The notes under the pieces are model-generated. The model saw only the letters and a list, made by a program, of their open reading frames with translations, made no database searches and had not been told where the DNA came from. Below, piece by piece: positions 11,591 to 23,377 of a DNA stretch of 36,880 bases (position 1 is its first letter; every line of letters starts with the position of its first letter). A program made the translations under genes and the position numbers. Origin of the DNA: Paraglomus occultum (taxonomy: Eukaryota > Glomeromycota > Glomeromycetes > Paraglomerales > Paraglomeraceae); contig CAJVPJ010000185.1 of the NCBI GenBank assembly GCA_910592205.1, forward strand, positions 1 to 36,880, given 5' to 3'.

Positions 11591-11593
11591 ATG

Positions 11594-13778
11594 TCAAGAA
11601 CCAGATGCAAATCCCTTCTCCGTGGAGACACTCCCTTCGCTAGTCGTTCTCAATCGGATTCCATTTTGCTCAAGAACTGTTTGAATACGATTCAATTCTG
11701 TCTGGTTCTGTTGAGCCAGTGTGATTAATGTTCGCATTTGTTCTAAAAGAGCATCCTGACTGGCTAGTATATCATCGTTTGCAGTCTCGTAGCCGGGACG
11801 AGCAGGCTGGGAAGCATATGAATGATTACTTTCAAAACTTGCTCGTGCATTTGCACCTGTTAAACGTTCATCGAGCATGAATACGGTTTTACATTTAAAA
11901 CGTTTGAGAATAAAACAGACAATTTTTGCATACGCATGGTATATCCAGTTCCGGTGTCCTCAATAAAGGTAACATTATTTGCTTGTTCCTTAAAATAGTA
12001 GCATGCGATAGATTAGTGTACCCTGTAAGGTTTTATGTCATAACACAAAAGGGGAAAGACCTACTCTAACGTTTGGAGCGTTTCTTCTATATTGTCGCAT
12101 TTCTTCCCATACCAACGTGAAATTTCTCCCAACAATAATCGAAGGCAACGCAATTAACTACAGTAAAAATAATTCAATGCTTAGTAACTAAGCAAACCGG
12201 CGAGCAAAAACGATAACACGTACCAGAATACCACACATCATTGCCGGGAATGCAATCAATTTACCAATAAAGGTAGTCGGAACCATATCACCTGAAAGAT
12301 AAACAAATAAGCAATTTTGTGACCGAAAAAGTCTCGATGAATTCATAAGCTCACTTACCATATCCAGTAGTAGTTATAGTAACCATGACGAACCAGAAGG
12401 CAGATGGAATACTATCAAATGCGCTAATAATGAAATACGTCAACATTATTTGAATTAAGCTTGTCGCTCTGAATCAAATTAGTTTAGTACCTAGGATTTC
12501 CATTACTATCAACAAAGGCATGTTTATCCGCGTCCCATGTCCCTAATTTGCAAACGTGAACAACTGTCGCTGCATCTTAACTCTTAATTAATACAGATAA
12601 TCTAATACTCACCACGTTCGGCAAAATACAATAAGGTCGAGAATAAGACAATACTCGTCACCATGAAGAAGAACAGTGCACTCAATGCATCCATACTCCT
12701 CTTGACAGCTACAATCATCACTTCAATTGTCATAATAATTGTCGACGAATACTTGAATGCCCTAAAGACTCGCAGGAGACGAAACAGTCTGAGGATAGTA
12801 AAACGAAAGTCATATGTCTACATTATTGGAGAATAGAACAAGATTGATTAACTTATCCACGAATATTCAACCGCTTAACCATGCCCTGTAATAAATAATA
12901 GCTCTAATTTTTCTATCTAATAAATTATATTACCGTGTCATGGTGAAAAATTAATTCAATATAATAAGGAATAATCGCAATGAAGTCAATGACCGCCAAA
13001 GGAGCTATTTCCACGAATCGAAATCAATTTACGAAAGTGACTTTTTTGCTAGACAATATAATTGTCAACAGTCTCGCATTTTCTTCTCTTCAAAGCTCAC
13101 GCAAGCACAAGGCTGACACATTGACGAATAAAACTTGGAGTTTAAGAGACAATTCGTACATACCAGTGACGAATCTAAGTAATTGTTTGGCAGAATCCGA
13201 GTGTGCAACGACGCGTAAAAAATATTCAATTGTGAATATCAAGACAATTGTCGTTTCGAAATTAAACCTAAAAAAAAAAAATAAATATTGAATAAAATGT
13301 AGAGTGAAATTCACAATTAAAAAAGAGCTTTTGCTTACCATACGTAGCTCTCTGTTGCTCGGAACGAAGGAATAGTCTCAATTGTTGTCAAGACCGCACT
13401 CAACACGATCGAAAAGCTCACAAACACATTCACACTAAACGCAGCGCGACTACTCGACGGATCTTCCAGTAACAAGAATAACTCTCTTTTCCAATTAGTC
13501 CTCATTGAATTCGCTTCAGTGTTGTTTGCCGCTCTATCGTTGTCATCATCTGGTTCTCGCAGCTCTTCCGGCAACTCAGTCAATGGCCACTCTGTCTCAA
13601 GGTCCACACCTGGAACAGGACCTCCTCGAACGTTGACTACATGAGGGGTATCACTAGACTGCGGGGTAGATATGTGAACCTGGCTGGAAGAGGTAAGTGA
13701 CTGGAGAGGGATCGAGGGATTGGAAAGGGAAGATTCACTTTCGTCGACTAGTTTGGTGAAATGCTTGTGCTTTGTCAT
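11594..13778 (-). CDS. Voltage-gated potassium channel (Kv type, six-TM)
   Basis: Ten exons on the minus strand: 13339-13778, 13164-13267, 12934-13004, 12613-12817, 12491-12542, 12359-12423, 12224-12291, 12065-12157, 11934-11988 and 11594-11856, all GT-AG with matching phases; 471 aa. N-terminus of about 110 residues is Ser/Pro- and acid-rich with no T1/BTB domain. S1 lies at about 112-134; S2 carries the conserved acidic residue (FTIEYFLR, E161); S3 reads APLAVIDFIA (D188); the S4 sensor has R215, R218, R221, R224 and K227 at every third position; S5 follows. The pore has TITTTGYGD at 306-314, a K+ selectivity filter, and S6 ends LIALPSIIVG. The cytosolic tail is short with a helical, Gln-rich segment (LLEQMRTLITLAQQNQ). 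It should conduct K+ out of the cell or across the vacuolar membrane upon depolarisation. Divergent neighbour of the PIP5K gene. Confidence 0.93.
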
Positions 13779-14270
13779 GCGTTAAGGTTGAGGAAGAACT
13801 GCCGGAGAAAAAGAGTTAGGAAATAAAAAGCTAAACGAGGTAAAGAAACTACACGTGGTCTGCGCCACGGAAATGGAAGCCGTGCTAAATTTGTCCTTTT
13901 GTGATCACTACCATGAATATTCGTCTCCACTCTTATCGCAAACCCAGCTGTTACAATCTCCCACTTTTGACTTTTTGAAGTTTTGCTTTACTGTTGTCTT
14001 ACCTATTATTCCTCTCCCTCATCTTAACTTTACCTCCATCACCTTTTCCCGCCTTCTTTTTTATTTACAATTATAACGTTCTATAGGTGTTATAACAGGT
14101 TGGGACAGGTTCCGTTTTATTCCTCTGCGTCTTTTGGTACCCTTATTCCTACTGAAATTCTACCTTTTCTATAATTATCTCTTTCGACCTACAAGTATAC
14201 TGCATATTTTGATTGACAAACAACCTTGCCACATTCTTTACATTGCGTCTAAAAGTTGAGGATCCCAACT
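13779..14270. promoter_or_regulatory. Shared divergent promoter region
   Basis: 492 bp separate the start codons of the minus-strand K+ channel and the plus-strand PIP5K. No open frame with coding character lies between, so both promoters must fit here. Pyrimidine-rich tracts occur at about 13920-14060. I cannot name individual binding sites. Confidence 0.5.
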
Positions 14271-17200
14271 ATGATGGTTGCTCCCACTACAGACTCTTCA
14301 AATAAGCATTCAGCGAATGGTAAAGACATGTCTCATAATCGCCTGTGCTCGGGTCGTTTTACTTGTGTCTGTTTACTAACTCGATTCGATATTAACCGTT
14401 CAAAGATTTCAAAGGAAACGGAGCTGATACTCATATTGAACGAAAATTCGACAAACCACCGCTTGAACGGAAGCACGCTCCGCCGAGCAATGTTGTTGAA
14501 CCTATTAATGGACATTCTGTTATTACTTCAAGTATAGAAACTCATAGTAATACAGTCACTTATTCAACTGAGAATATTTCTGGCTCCGTAGATGTGATAA
14601 CAGCCAAGACCAATTTAGTTACGAATGATGGCTCGAACTCTCGCGAATCATCGCGCCATAGTCCATCTACATCAGAATTCTCAATACGCACACATAAAAC
14701 ACCCGTGCGAAGTTTTACGACACCATCAGAAAAAAAAAGACCAAGCAGCACATCCGCTATTTCTGAACAAAATGATATAAAACGAAATTCCTCTAAAGCC
14801 AAGAGGAACGATACATTCGTTACTATTTTACCGGAGGGTGATGATGAAGGTCAATCCGAGATCACAACTCGGAAGAAAGTTCATAGACGCAACACTTACA
14901 GTGCAGATTTGGCTGATCATATAAGAGGATCTATTTCACCGTCGGAAAACGAGACCCAAAAATGGTCTGAGCAAGCCAAGAAACAGCGACGCACATCACG
15001 AAGACGTAAAGACAAAGATGAGGATACCGATAGAGTGGTTATAGGGACCAGGATTGATGAAGATCATGTCAATTACGTTCTTATGTATAACATGTTAACA
15101 GGAATACGAGTTGGTGTATGTAATGCTATGAGATATAACATGCGGAATTGTAGGAGCTATGAAGCTTCTTGCGCAATTGATAATTGGAAAAAGAAAATTC
15201 GAAACGAAAAAAAATGTTATTTCTGTATGCTGAGTGTTCGTTCTATTTAAATAGGTCTCGCGCTGCAATGCGAAACCGCAGAGACCGTTAACTGATGTAG
15301 ATTTCACCGCTGCACACAAATTGGCTTTCGATATGTAAGTGGTTAATAATGAGATTGAGGTTGAGTAATTAGGATCACGGGGAACCTTTTCCCTTGTTCA
15401 ACAATTCCTATCTTCAATCCATCGAAATCTTTCAACTGCATTCATTGTCAATCGAACACGGAACTATTTTTTGAAAGATTTGTATAATGTTCAGACTCGA
15501 AGAGAATGTCCCCAAGTTCAGATAACAAATGTATACGTGTATGAACTAACTCGACGTCAACCTATGCCATAATAGAACGGGCAACGAACTCACACCGTCT
15601 GCAAAATATGACTTCAAGTTTAAAGATTATGCTCCGTGGGTCTTCCGCAATCTACGATCGATATTTCATATTGATGCTGCAGATTACTTGGTATCCCTGA
15701 CAAGCAAATATATCTTGTCTGAATTAGGATCGCCTGGGAAAAGCGGAAGTTTCTTTTACTTTTCCAGAGACTATCGGTTTATTATAAAAACAATACATAA
15801 CACGGAGCATAAATTTATGCGCAAGATACTAAAAGATTACTATGAGGTGAATATTTATTACAATGCGGCCGTTTTTCCTTGTATTGACATAGACAATAAC
15901 CTATCACCTTTATTTTGAACAAAGCATGTGAAGGAAAATCCACATACACTTCTTTCTCGGTTTTATGGTCTCCACAGAGTAAAATTGCCACGCGGGCGCA
16001 AGATACACTTTGTCGTAATGAACAACATCTTTCCTCCGCATCGCGACATTCATGAGATATACGATTTGAAGGTGTTTAGCGACTCTGTATTATGTTTGGG
16101 ACCTCAGTGATGTGAATCATTAACATGAAGCAATCGTTGCTATGCTCTTCAGGGGTCAACAATAGGGCGTGAATATCCTGAAGAAGAAGCAAAGAAGAAT
16201 CCACGAGCCGTTCTCAAAGATCTTAACTGGTTAAAAAGAGACAGGCATTTGGAGTTGGGTCCAGTCAAGCAAGAATTGTTTGTTAAACAACTTAAAAAAG
16301 ATGTAGAGGTTTGTACATTTTCTAACCAACATATTTACTTGGGACGCGATGGGGGAAGTGTTCACAAGATGAGATCGATTTAAACAAATTTCCCAAACTG
16401 CAAGAGCCTGGATTGTTGTTCTAAATGATTTATGCCCTCATGACGTTCTTATGTTTTTTTTTCGCTTGCAGCTGCTCGAACGATTGAATATAATGGACTA
16501 TAGTCTTTTAGTTGGATTGCACGACACAACGCGTGGAAACAAGGACAATATTCGAGAAGATATCTTAACAGTGTTTCAGGTATAAGCTGTGTTAATAAAC
16601 GTTGATCGAGCCTGCAATAGTGCAAACGAGTCTAAAATGTTCTATTATAACATCACGAATAGCCGGATACGAAGAAACTCAACCGAGTGCCATCAAATCA
16701 TAAGCGGGAGAATAAAGTGACTGTTTCTGAATTGCGAAAGGCAGTAAAAACTACGGACCCTCTAAAGCTGGGTCCTTCATCCACAAAACTCAGTCTTGAT
16801 GCATTCTCAGAGTAAGCTAAAGATTATGTGAGGTTTAAAGAGGAATCGTTTCCTTAACATTAAATAACTTTTTCTTTTTTGGATATTTTAGACGTAGCCA
16901 TTGTATCTTCTACTCGGATGACGGTGGTTTTGCAGCAACTGACGAAGACAATTCGCCTAAGAACTACATATATTATTTGGGAATTATCGACATTTTAACA
17001 CCCTATAACTTTGTAAAGAAAATAGAGCATGCATGGAAGTCATTAAGCTACGACAAGGTAATATTACATATTTACCTCCGTTTGTTTCCCGTTTCCCTTT
17101 CCCTTTCCCTTTCCCTTCCCCTTTCTTCTTTCTTCCTCTGTTCCTACTGACACAAAATTTTCAAATTGCAGAACGGTATATCAGCAGTGGAACCAGGCGA

Positions 17201-17285
17201 ATATGGCAATAGATTCCTGGGTTTCATCCAATCTTTATTGCAGACTCAAAATAGTAATAGTGACTCTTCGCCTCCACAATCATAG
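14271..17285 (+). CDS. MSS4: Phosphatidylinositol-4-phosphate 5-kinase (MSS4/PIP5K type I-like)
   Basis: Ten exons: 14271-14319, 14415-15115, 15255-15334, 15576-15846, 15925-16071, 16153-16308, 16472-16579, 16663-16811, 16892-17057 and 17172-17285; all phases match, 646 aa. The enzyme makes PI(4,5)P2 at the plasma membrane. The first 235 or so residues are Ser/Thr- and Lys/Arg-rich and disordered. The kinase core begins with [17 protein letters not shown], then VSRCNAK and [14 protein letters not shown]-binding Lys is K348 in [19 protein letters not shown] holds catalytic D477; [13 protein letters not shown] holds metal-binding D587; [14 protein letters not shown] closes the core near the C-terminus. 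Length is a little below yeast Mss4. The first exon (M-M-V-A-P-T-T-D) is short; its splice to exon 2 is inferred from phase and a GTAAAG donor. AATAAA follows at 17306. Intron 9 contains a (TTTCCC)n tract. Confidence 0.95.
17088..17126. repeat. Pyrimidine hexamer tract (TTTCCC)n in PIP5K intron 9
   Basis: Four to five near-perfect copies of TTTCCC followed by CTTCCCC and TTCTTTC. It lies inside the 114-nt intron between exons 9 and 10, just upstream of the TTGCAG acceptor, so it may act as an extended polypyrimidine tract. Confidence 0.7.
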
Positions 17286-17305
17286 CGAACTTTCTTTATG
17301 ACAAT

Positions 17306-17311
17306 AATAAA
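17306..17311 (+). terminator. Polyadenylation signal AATAAA of the PIP5K gene
   Basis: First of several AATAAA copies 20-65 nt after the stop codon, in the tandem motif ATAAATAAATGTTATAA. Confidence 0.55.
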
Positions 17312-18363
17312 TGTTATAAATAAATAAATGTTATAAATAAATAAAGAAATACATAAAGAAATAATATAAACAAGATAGGATGATTATTCGACACTGAGGA
17401 AAGAGTTCAAAAGCCCTTACAAAATGTAAGTCTATATTATAAAAAAGTCTTTATCGCTAGTGTCACCTTTCCATAGCAAACGCATCGCCGAATGAATCGA
17501 GACATGTGGTATAATACTGGCATTGGATTTGATTGCTCAAAACATTCTTCCGATCATCCAATCAGAACACATTAGCTTGTAAGATCACGAATTAAAGATT
17601 ATGTATGATTTGATAAAAAAGCAGCATTTCCCGAATTGAGAAATATATAACATTAGAGAAGCAAGCAAGCAGCCAAGGCGCATTGTGCAGGTGCATGCGA
17701 CGCAGTTGTAAAGCGAGAGCATGATATGGTGGCACGATTATATATTACTGGTTAAAATAAAGTTTATGTCCCGTGCATTATCTCGTTGGCCTTAGCGTTG
17801 GTGACATTAAACGTGCAACATTCAATGGACAATGTGTGCGAATAAGAAAATTGTCTCTCTGAGTGCCGAATGCCAAAAATCTCGCTTGCTGTTTACGAAA
17901 GCAATTACTCCAAGTGTCAGCCACGAATAGTTTCGCAATATCATCATTATAAAAACTTTATATTCGCATACGGTAAAGCGGCAGCTGCTCGTAAGGCAAA
18001 CCTTTTTTCAAGAGAAATTCGCTATACACGAGAACTGTTGACCTATGAAAAAAACTCAACAAATCAACCTTTATATTTCTGACGCGTACATTCACCGTTT
18101 TTGTCGAGCTCACGTACTTTCGCCAAGCGCTGAACTTGTTTGCTCTATAGAAGAAACCTCAAGTTTTTAGGTCCGGCCACAAATAATATACTAAAAATGG
18201 ACATTTGAACAAATTATTTACTAATGTATCCGTAATCGGCGGTAATGTTCAAGAGTTAAACAGGGGTTATATGGCGTTATAAACAACCCCCGTACTGCCT
18301 CATGTGATTACTCCTATTTAAACGGTCGCTGCAGGTAAACAACACGCCTTACGCTTTTACAAA
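17312..18363. other. Intergenic region upstream of the membrane protein gene
   Basis: No exon recognised. An open frame at 17870-18082 has no coding character or family resemblance that I can see. The last 100 bp are the presumed promoter of the gene at 18364. Confidence 0.4.
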
Positions 18364-19397
18364 ATGGCGCCCTACAACAGACTACCAGACCTTCTAACTG
18401 CTCCATACTCTGCTGTAGCAATACGGCTAAACGCAGCTGGAATAATTTGGCTCTCGTTGCTCGCTTCTTCTTGGAAGCGATATTTTGACGCGCTGGTCAC
18501 GTCGAGTGTTTTTGCTGTTTGTTGCGAGTTAACGAGTAGTCCTGCGGGTCAGGACTACTGCCCCGCTTACGCTTTTTTCCTCTTTTATGCATTTTTTATT
18601 CTAGTTTTGACCATCTTTCAGCATGACTGGCAGAAGCGCCGTCATGAGTATCTGAGGAGCGAAGAGTGGCAGAGGTATCAAGAACGCAAGAGACGCCTAG
18701 CTTTTCAACGTTGGCGTGAACTGCCGCGATGGGATGATAATAGATATCTTTCGCCTTGGTATGGGCTATGGAAACAAAAGCGCAGGGAAGAAGCGCAGGT
18801 CCGGCAACGCGTTACAATGTTATGGGTACGCCAGCATGTTGTTACCTTTTCACGCGAACAGGAGCAAGATCGGCTATGGGAGCGTGCGAGGGTTTATGCA
18901 CGACATGCTTACCAGGCTCCCTCGTGGACGGTAAGAGCGACCCAGGCTATGCTTGTATTACGTCGTTCGCCACCTCGACTGATTAGCATACCAAGGCAAA
19001 GTTGCGCGGCTCAGGATTCACAAGGTAAATTGACACAACAAACAAAAAACTGGTGGTTACATCTGTCAATAACATTGTTGACTGAAACAAGTATACTTTT
19101 CAATTTAGAATCACGGCCAGAACAAGCATCAAGGCTTTCCGTCCAACAAACTCCAGATACAAACAATAAGGACAGCCAGTAGGTTTTGAGTCTAGTAAAA
19201 TTAATATGTGATAAAATAGGATACTAATATTATTTCATAACACTTTTGTTTCAAGGGCATCCACCTCGCGTTCTACAGAAGCTCTTAATCCTCCTCGTGC
19301 AGCAGCAAAGAAGCGATCGCTCTTTGACTTGCTTCGCTCCGAAAACTTTTCGGATTCTTTGTTAGGCTGTCGCCGTGTGCAGCATAGACGCATTTAA
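18364..19397 (+). CDS. Uncharacterised membrane protein with Arg/Trp-rich cytosolic tail
   Basis: Starts at an ATG in good context (ACAAAATGG). The main exon runs 18364-19178, then a GTAGGT donor, a 77-nt intron with a TACTAAT branch site, and exon 19256-19397, giving 318 aa with phase 2 preserved. A further GTAAAT..ATTTAG segment, 19025-19108, is 84 nt, in frame and stop-free; if it is an intron the product has 290 aa. Hydrophobic segments lie at about residues 18-37 (AVAIRLNAAGIIWLSLLAS), about 43-55, and most clearly 73-88 (AYAFFLFYAFFILVLTIF). A long basic, Trp/Arg-rich region (RRHEYLRSEEWQRYQERKRR) follows, then a Ser/Gln/Pro-rich end and KKRSLFDLLRSENFSDSLL. I do not recognise the family; a small integral membrane protein of fungi is the best description. 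Confidence 0.6.
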
Positions 19398-19906
19398 AAG
19401 ACATGTTGATACATATTATTTGCATTATTTATTAATTGCTTGTTGCACATCAACCATGTTTATACTATTTTATTTGCATTAAAATTTACTGAGCAAGCAT
19501 GTTAGCACGGCAAACAAATTTTCAAATGTACGTTTTATAACAAGTCATACATAACAAATTCAACACGTTATCCCGTCTTGCATTATTTATGAGCAAAGTT
19601 TGACATGTTTTCATCACACAGTCATACATAAACCGCTGTAGTAATTAAGAAATCATTTGTATAACATTTTACAGTTGTAAGCGTCAAAGTGCATGTCAAT
19701 AACAGTTTTGAAACATGTGTTTATTTTTTTAGTGAGATTTCAATCTACAGTATATACAGTCATGGAAAGTACAATTACGCTTACTATAACATCATGCAAT
19801 CTTGCGAGTTGTTCATTTTAGCAATACATGTATAACACAAACTCTATTCTACGTAATTTTAAACTCGCAGTCTATGCGATAGAATCTATTTTCTATTCCT
19901 GCTATT
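19398..19906. other. Intergenic region between convergent genes
   Basis: AT-rich 3' flanks of the plus-strand membrane protein gene and the minus-strand Ecl1-like gene. It has repeated short CATAC/GTCATACATAA words but no clear terminal inverted repeats. Confidence 0.4.
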
Positions 19907-20416
19907 CTAGGCAAAGAACATGCTCCAGGCACTTTTGATGAACGATTGTTTCTTTCTAATCGGTAGACCGGCTAATCCGACTTGTATTTCTCTAGTCTCG
20001 ACAGTTATTGTAGTGAATGTCGTCTCGGTAGCGGTAGTAACAGCGCTCGCATTAATTAAAGTAAAAGATACGTGTGGTGCCGCTTCTCCGTGCGGATTGC
20101 ATTCAATTGCGTTACGACGACCCAGCAGCAAAACTCCCTCGGGCAAAGTGGACGGCTCATCTTTTCGAAAATGACTATCAATCTTTAATGAATCACATGT
20201 TATTGATGCGGGCGGGTTTCTTAATAGAGACCAAGAGGGAGACGCGAGTGGAGAGTGAGCGAATTTCGGAGAGGAGCATCGCGAGAAACCATAGTGGGGC
20301 AGCGTTGAGCAAGGTGATGTAGATAAGGCGTCTTTGTGTCGACATTCTTCGCTACAATACAATGAATTTGTAACAAAAAACTGCCTGTCACAGGCTGGGC
20401 ACCATGATAGATCCAT
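19907..20416 (-). CDS. Ecl1-type zinc-binding small protein (lifespan/stress factor family)
   Basis: A single-exon frame of 169 aa from an ATG at 20416. The N-terminus carries C-x2-C-x11-C-x3-C: WCPACDRQF followed by LYCSEECRHKD (C6, C9, C21, C25), the short zinc-binding head of the fungal Ecl1/2/3 family, whose fission yeast members extend chronological lifespan and respond to nutrient and zinc stress. The rest is Ser/Pro-rich (CSTLPHYGF, SPKFAHSPLASPSWSLL) with a Thr-rich stretch (TTATETTFTTITVETREI) and a basic end. No catalytic domain. Family identity comes from the cysteine pattern and SEEC-RxKD context. It is larger than the yeast members but similar to filamentous-fungus homologues. 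Transcribed away from the cluster at 20.7-22.4 kb. Confidence 0.7.
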   Translation of the reverse strand: MDLSWCPACDRQFFVTNSLYCSEECRHKDALSTSPCSTLPHYGFSRCSSPKFAHSPLASPSWSLLRNPPASITCDSLKIDSHFRKDEPSTLPEGVLLLGRRNAIECNPHGEAAPHVSFTLINASAVTTATETTFTTITVETREIQVGLAGLPIRKKQSFIKSAWSMFFA

Positions 20417-20730
20417 TGCGAGCGAAAAAACGAAACGTAATTTGAAAGAGTTGTATAGTATAGAATCGGAGGTTATTAAAACGAGTGGTGATTTGGGACG
20501 CGCATATATACGTCTACCTTGACACTTGTATGGGTAGCGTTACCAAATTTTCATTTTATTTCTGAACTGGGGTTAACGCCGCATACATATATATATACGT
20601 TTGTGTGCGGATGGGTGTGTTGGAAGGGAAATTTGGCATTTTTTTTTACAACTGTCAATCATCGGGGATGTTTGCTGAATCAGCTGGGCTATAGTACGAA
20701 TAAAAGCGATTTAAATTTATTTGTTAATAA

Positions 20731-22423
20731 CATTTTAATTATTTTGACGTGAAACGCCCCGAAGATCCTGCCGTGACGATTTTTTTACAAGGAACGCATA
20801 TCGGTGAAATTCGATCTGATATTACATCCTTTCGTCTTTACACCTCTCGTTTAGCCTCTGAGCCATAGAATTTTTTGACATCAAACGGTTGTGCTTCAAT
20901 TCGGTTGCCATCATATCTTTCTCGGTTTGTGAAAAGTTTCTTAAACAACAGACAAAAGAGTAGAAAAAAATTTTCGGTATCGGTGGTGTTAACCGTAAAC
21001 TGTAATATTAAACCTTGGCTGATATTCGTCACGTAGCCCGGGGGGTAATAATAATAGTAATAGCTTCTTATGAAGCAGATGCCAAGTATATATAGGCAAC
21101 GATATGAAACAATTATCCGACGAAATGGCAAAGACTAATGAGATATCGCTGCACAATCAAAATATCGCTTAATATGAGTATCATCGATGAATTATGACGA
21201 GATAGAGCAAGCATAATACCGTTTTCATGTCTTACTCGCCCTGTTTCATGTCATTTAAACCTGGGCATATCGAGTTGCTATACCATTAAATCATGTTTTA
21301 TGTGATTTAAAATTACAGTCTGCAAGTGAGTTTCATAGAGTTCACTCGGACAAAAGAAAGATGGGTTAACTATAAAAACGGTTTGTCATTAAATCGTTCG
21401 GAATGGCTATAAAATATAAAAAGCGTTAATTATGTATGCCGGTAGACACGGGTTATAGATTTGTGAGTCGTAATATATAATTTGTCAATAACTAGGCCAA
21501 TTCAAATTAAAGAACAAGTTTATGTGCAATAATTGTTTAATCCGTCGAAAGATGCTTCAATTCATTTTTCTAAAAAATTTAAACATCAGTTAGTATTAGC
21601 TCCTCACTATTAGGGGGAAGATCGATCTTTGCATTTCGACCTTTAAAGTGAAAATATATTCCCGGAAGCAAGAGGTAATGTTCTTATATGAAAGATATAT
21701 ACTCCTCTAGTATGTGCAATAAGTATATACTCGACCAATATTGATAAACAAGTTGTGGTGTAGGACTCTTATTGTCAAGGTTTATACTACGTACGTAATC
21801 AAAAGTCGTCAACGCGCGACGTACTTGGATATCTTCTCATATATTGAACGGTTCAATATTAAAACAATATACCTATCCGCAGGATGCGCATCAATATACT
21901 TCACCTGGTGTTAAATAATTGCAAATCTACCCTTTCATATGCGAATCAAGAAAGAGAGAATGGACATGTATTCATGGTCATATATTCGTGACCAAATCCA
22001 AGTTATAATACACAGTTTGCACGCGCCCAAATACTTATGATCGATGGACATCCAGGGGGTACTAGGGAATTCGATCACCCAATCTATTACCCGGGCTCTC
22101 GCTCTCCTTCCTGGACGTCGCGTGACGTTACAAACGGAAATTACACTGAATGGCAAAGAGAAATGAGATCTTCACGCCACTAAATATAAGCGTCTTTCAT
22201 CTATGACGAATACGTAAATCTGCGCGTCTGCTAATCCGTTTATAGCATATAAACGAATTTTGACTCATTACCAACAATGGGTGAGGGTTTTTTGTTGGAA
22301 ATCTAAATTAGCTTTTGCTCGCATTGCAGCCTCAAAGATTTTCAATTGGGTAACACAGGACCTTATGACATCATCATTCGATCGAATGACGAATACCTCA
22401 CAGCTCAGTTTCTGAATTTGTAA
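20731..22423 (+). other. Cluster of exon-like stretches, possible unresolved multi-exon gene
   Basis: Five plus-strand stretches look coding but are not joined into a model. (a) 20731-20868: RPEDPAVTIFLQGTHIGEIR. (b) 21104-21172, from an ATG: MKQLSDEMAKTNEISLHNQN. (c) 21799-21907: TWISSHILNGSILKQYTYPQ, ending in QYTSPG at a G/GTGTTA donor. (d) about 22002-22183: REFDHPIYYPGSRSPSWTSR, with a possible CCAG acceptor at 22055 in the right phase to follow (c). (e) 22330-22423: after a TTGCAG acceptor, LKDFQLGNTGPYDIIIRSND to a stop. G+C is raised in (d), and codons prefer GAC, GAA, TTC and CAC. The product is not recognised. Chance open frames remain possible for (a) and (b); (d) and (e) are the strongest. 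Confidence 0.35.
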
Positions 22424-23377
22424 TTCTTGGCGACCACTTGATCGAAACTGTCACCAATAGTTGGTTATAAATATTTGCATTCTTTTAATCCAAAAAGATG
22501 GTAAAACCTGTTGGTATTCTTGATTTTTGGCCTTGATCGAACAGGGAACAATCTTTGGATATAACCGATTTTTTTGTCATTGAGGATGGCGGACAAAAAA
22601 GCAGGTTTCTAACCAGGACAGATATCTGGTAAAACGTCATTATCTGATAAGAGGGGTGGGAGCAAAAAAAAGAGTTGCATTGTTACGAGTCGTTTGAATA
22701 CAAGAGTTGGGTTGTAAACGTTTGATGATAATGGTTGAACGTTGTTGATGTGATGATATCTTTGGGTATGACACACCGTAACATGTCTCTTTACAACATG
22801 TCTCAAACTTGTGTTCATACATATACATACATACGTACGGACGTACATATACACACGAGGGTGACCGGGTTCATCCTTTTACAATACCATAATGCGGAAA
22901 TTTGCTATCATTTAGTCATGTGGCAGCAAGCATATAACTTTATTCATTTATTTGGACAATGGATACAATCATTATGGTGATATCCATTTGTTCTTTGGAA
23001 ACAAGCCTCGTTTATATGGTGGCACATTCAGATGTTATCGTCTTTGTTTGACCGATTACGTTAACCAATCATAATCCGAATGGTGCATACATACTGAAAC
23101 GTTGTTACACTATGGCAGTGTAAAAAAAATTTTTTTTATACTTTATAATGCACGTAGGCGTTTTTGTCCCTTTGTGTGTGAATGATGTTGAGAATTATGC
23201 TTGGGACCAGTACAAACATGTGAAGTTCAGAGATGGAACACTGTTTGGAATTTTTGTAAAAAGTAAATCGCCGAAACAAAGCATGTCAGGAAACAAAAGG
23301 TTTGAAGAAGGCTTTGTGTGTTGATAAAGGGCCCGAATTTGCTATTCTACTCGTATTGACGATATTAATATGGGCAG

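Noticed and set aside
12850-12890. Possible 6-nt micro-exon GGCATG in the K+ channel between exons 3 and 4
   Set aside because: Direct joining of 12934 to 12817 already restores phase and the normal S3-S4 sequence (HHDT/TYDFRFTILR), so no micro-exon is needed.
12980-13341. Plus-strand open frame of 103 codons
   Set aside because: Antisense to exons 2-3 and intron 2 of the K+ channel, whose model is closed and recognisable.
18716-18986. Two open frames overlapping the membrane protein
   Set aside because: Other-frame shadows of the 18364-19178 exon.
19920-20322. Plus-strand open frames over the Ecl1-like gene
   Set aside because: Antisense shadows; the minus frame has the cysteine motif and a good ATG.
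20838-21131. Minus-strand open frame of 97 codons
   Set aside because: Tyr-rich low-complexity part and no family; overlaps plus-strand exon-like stretches.
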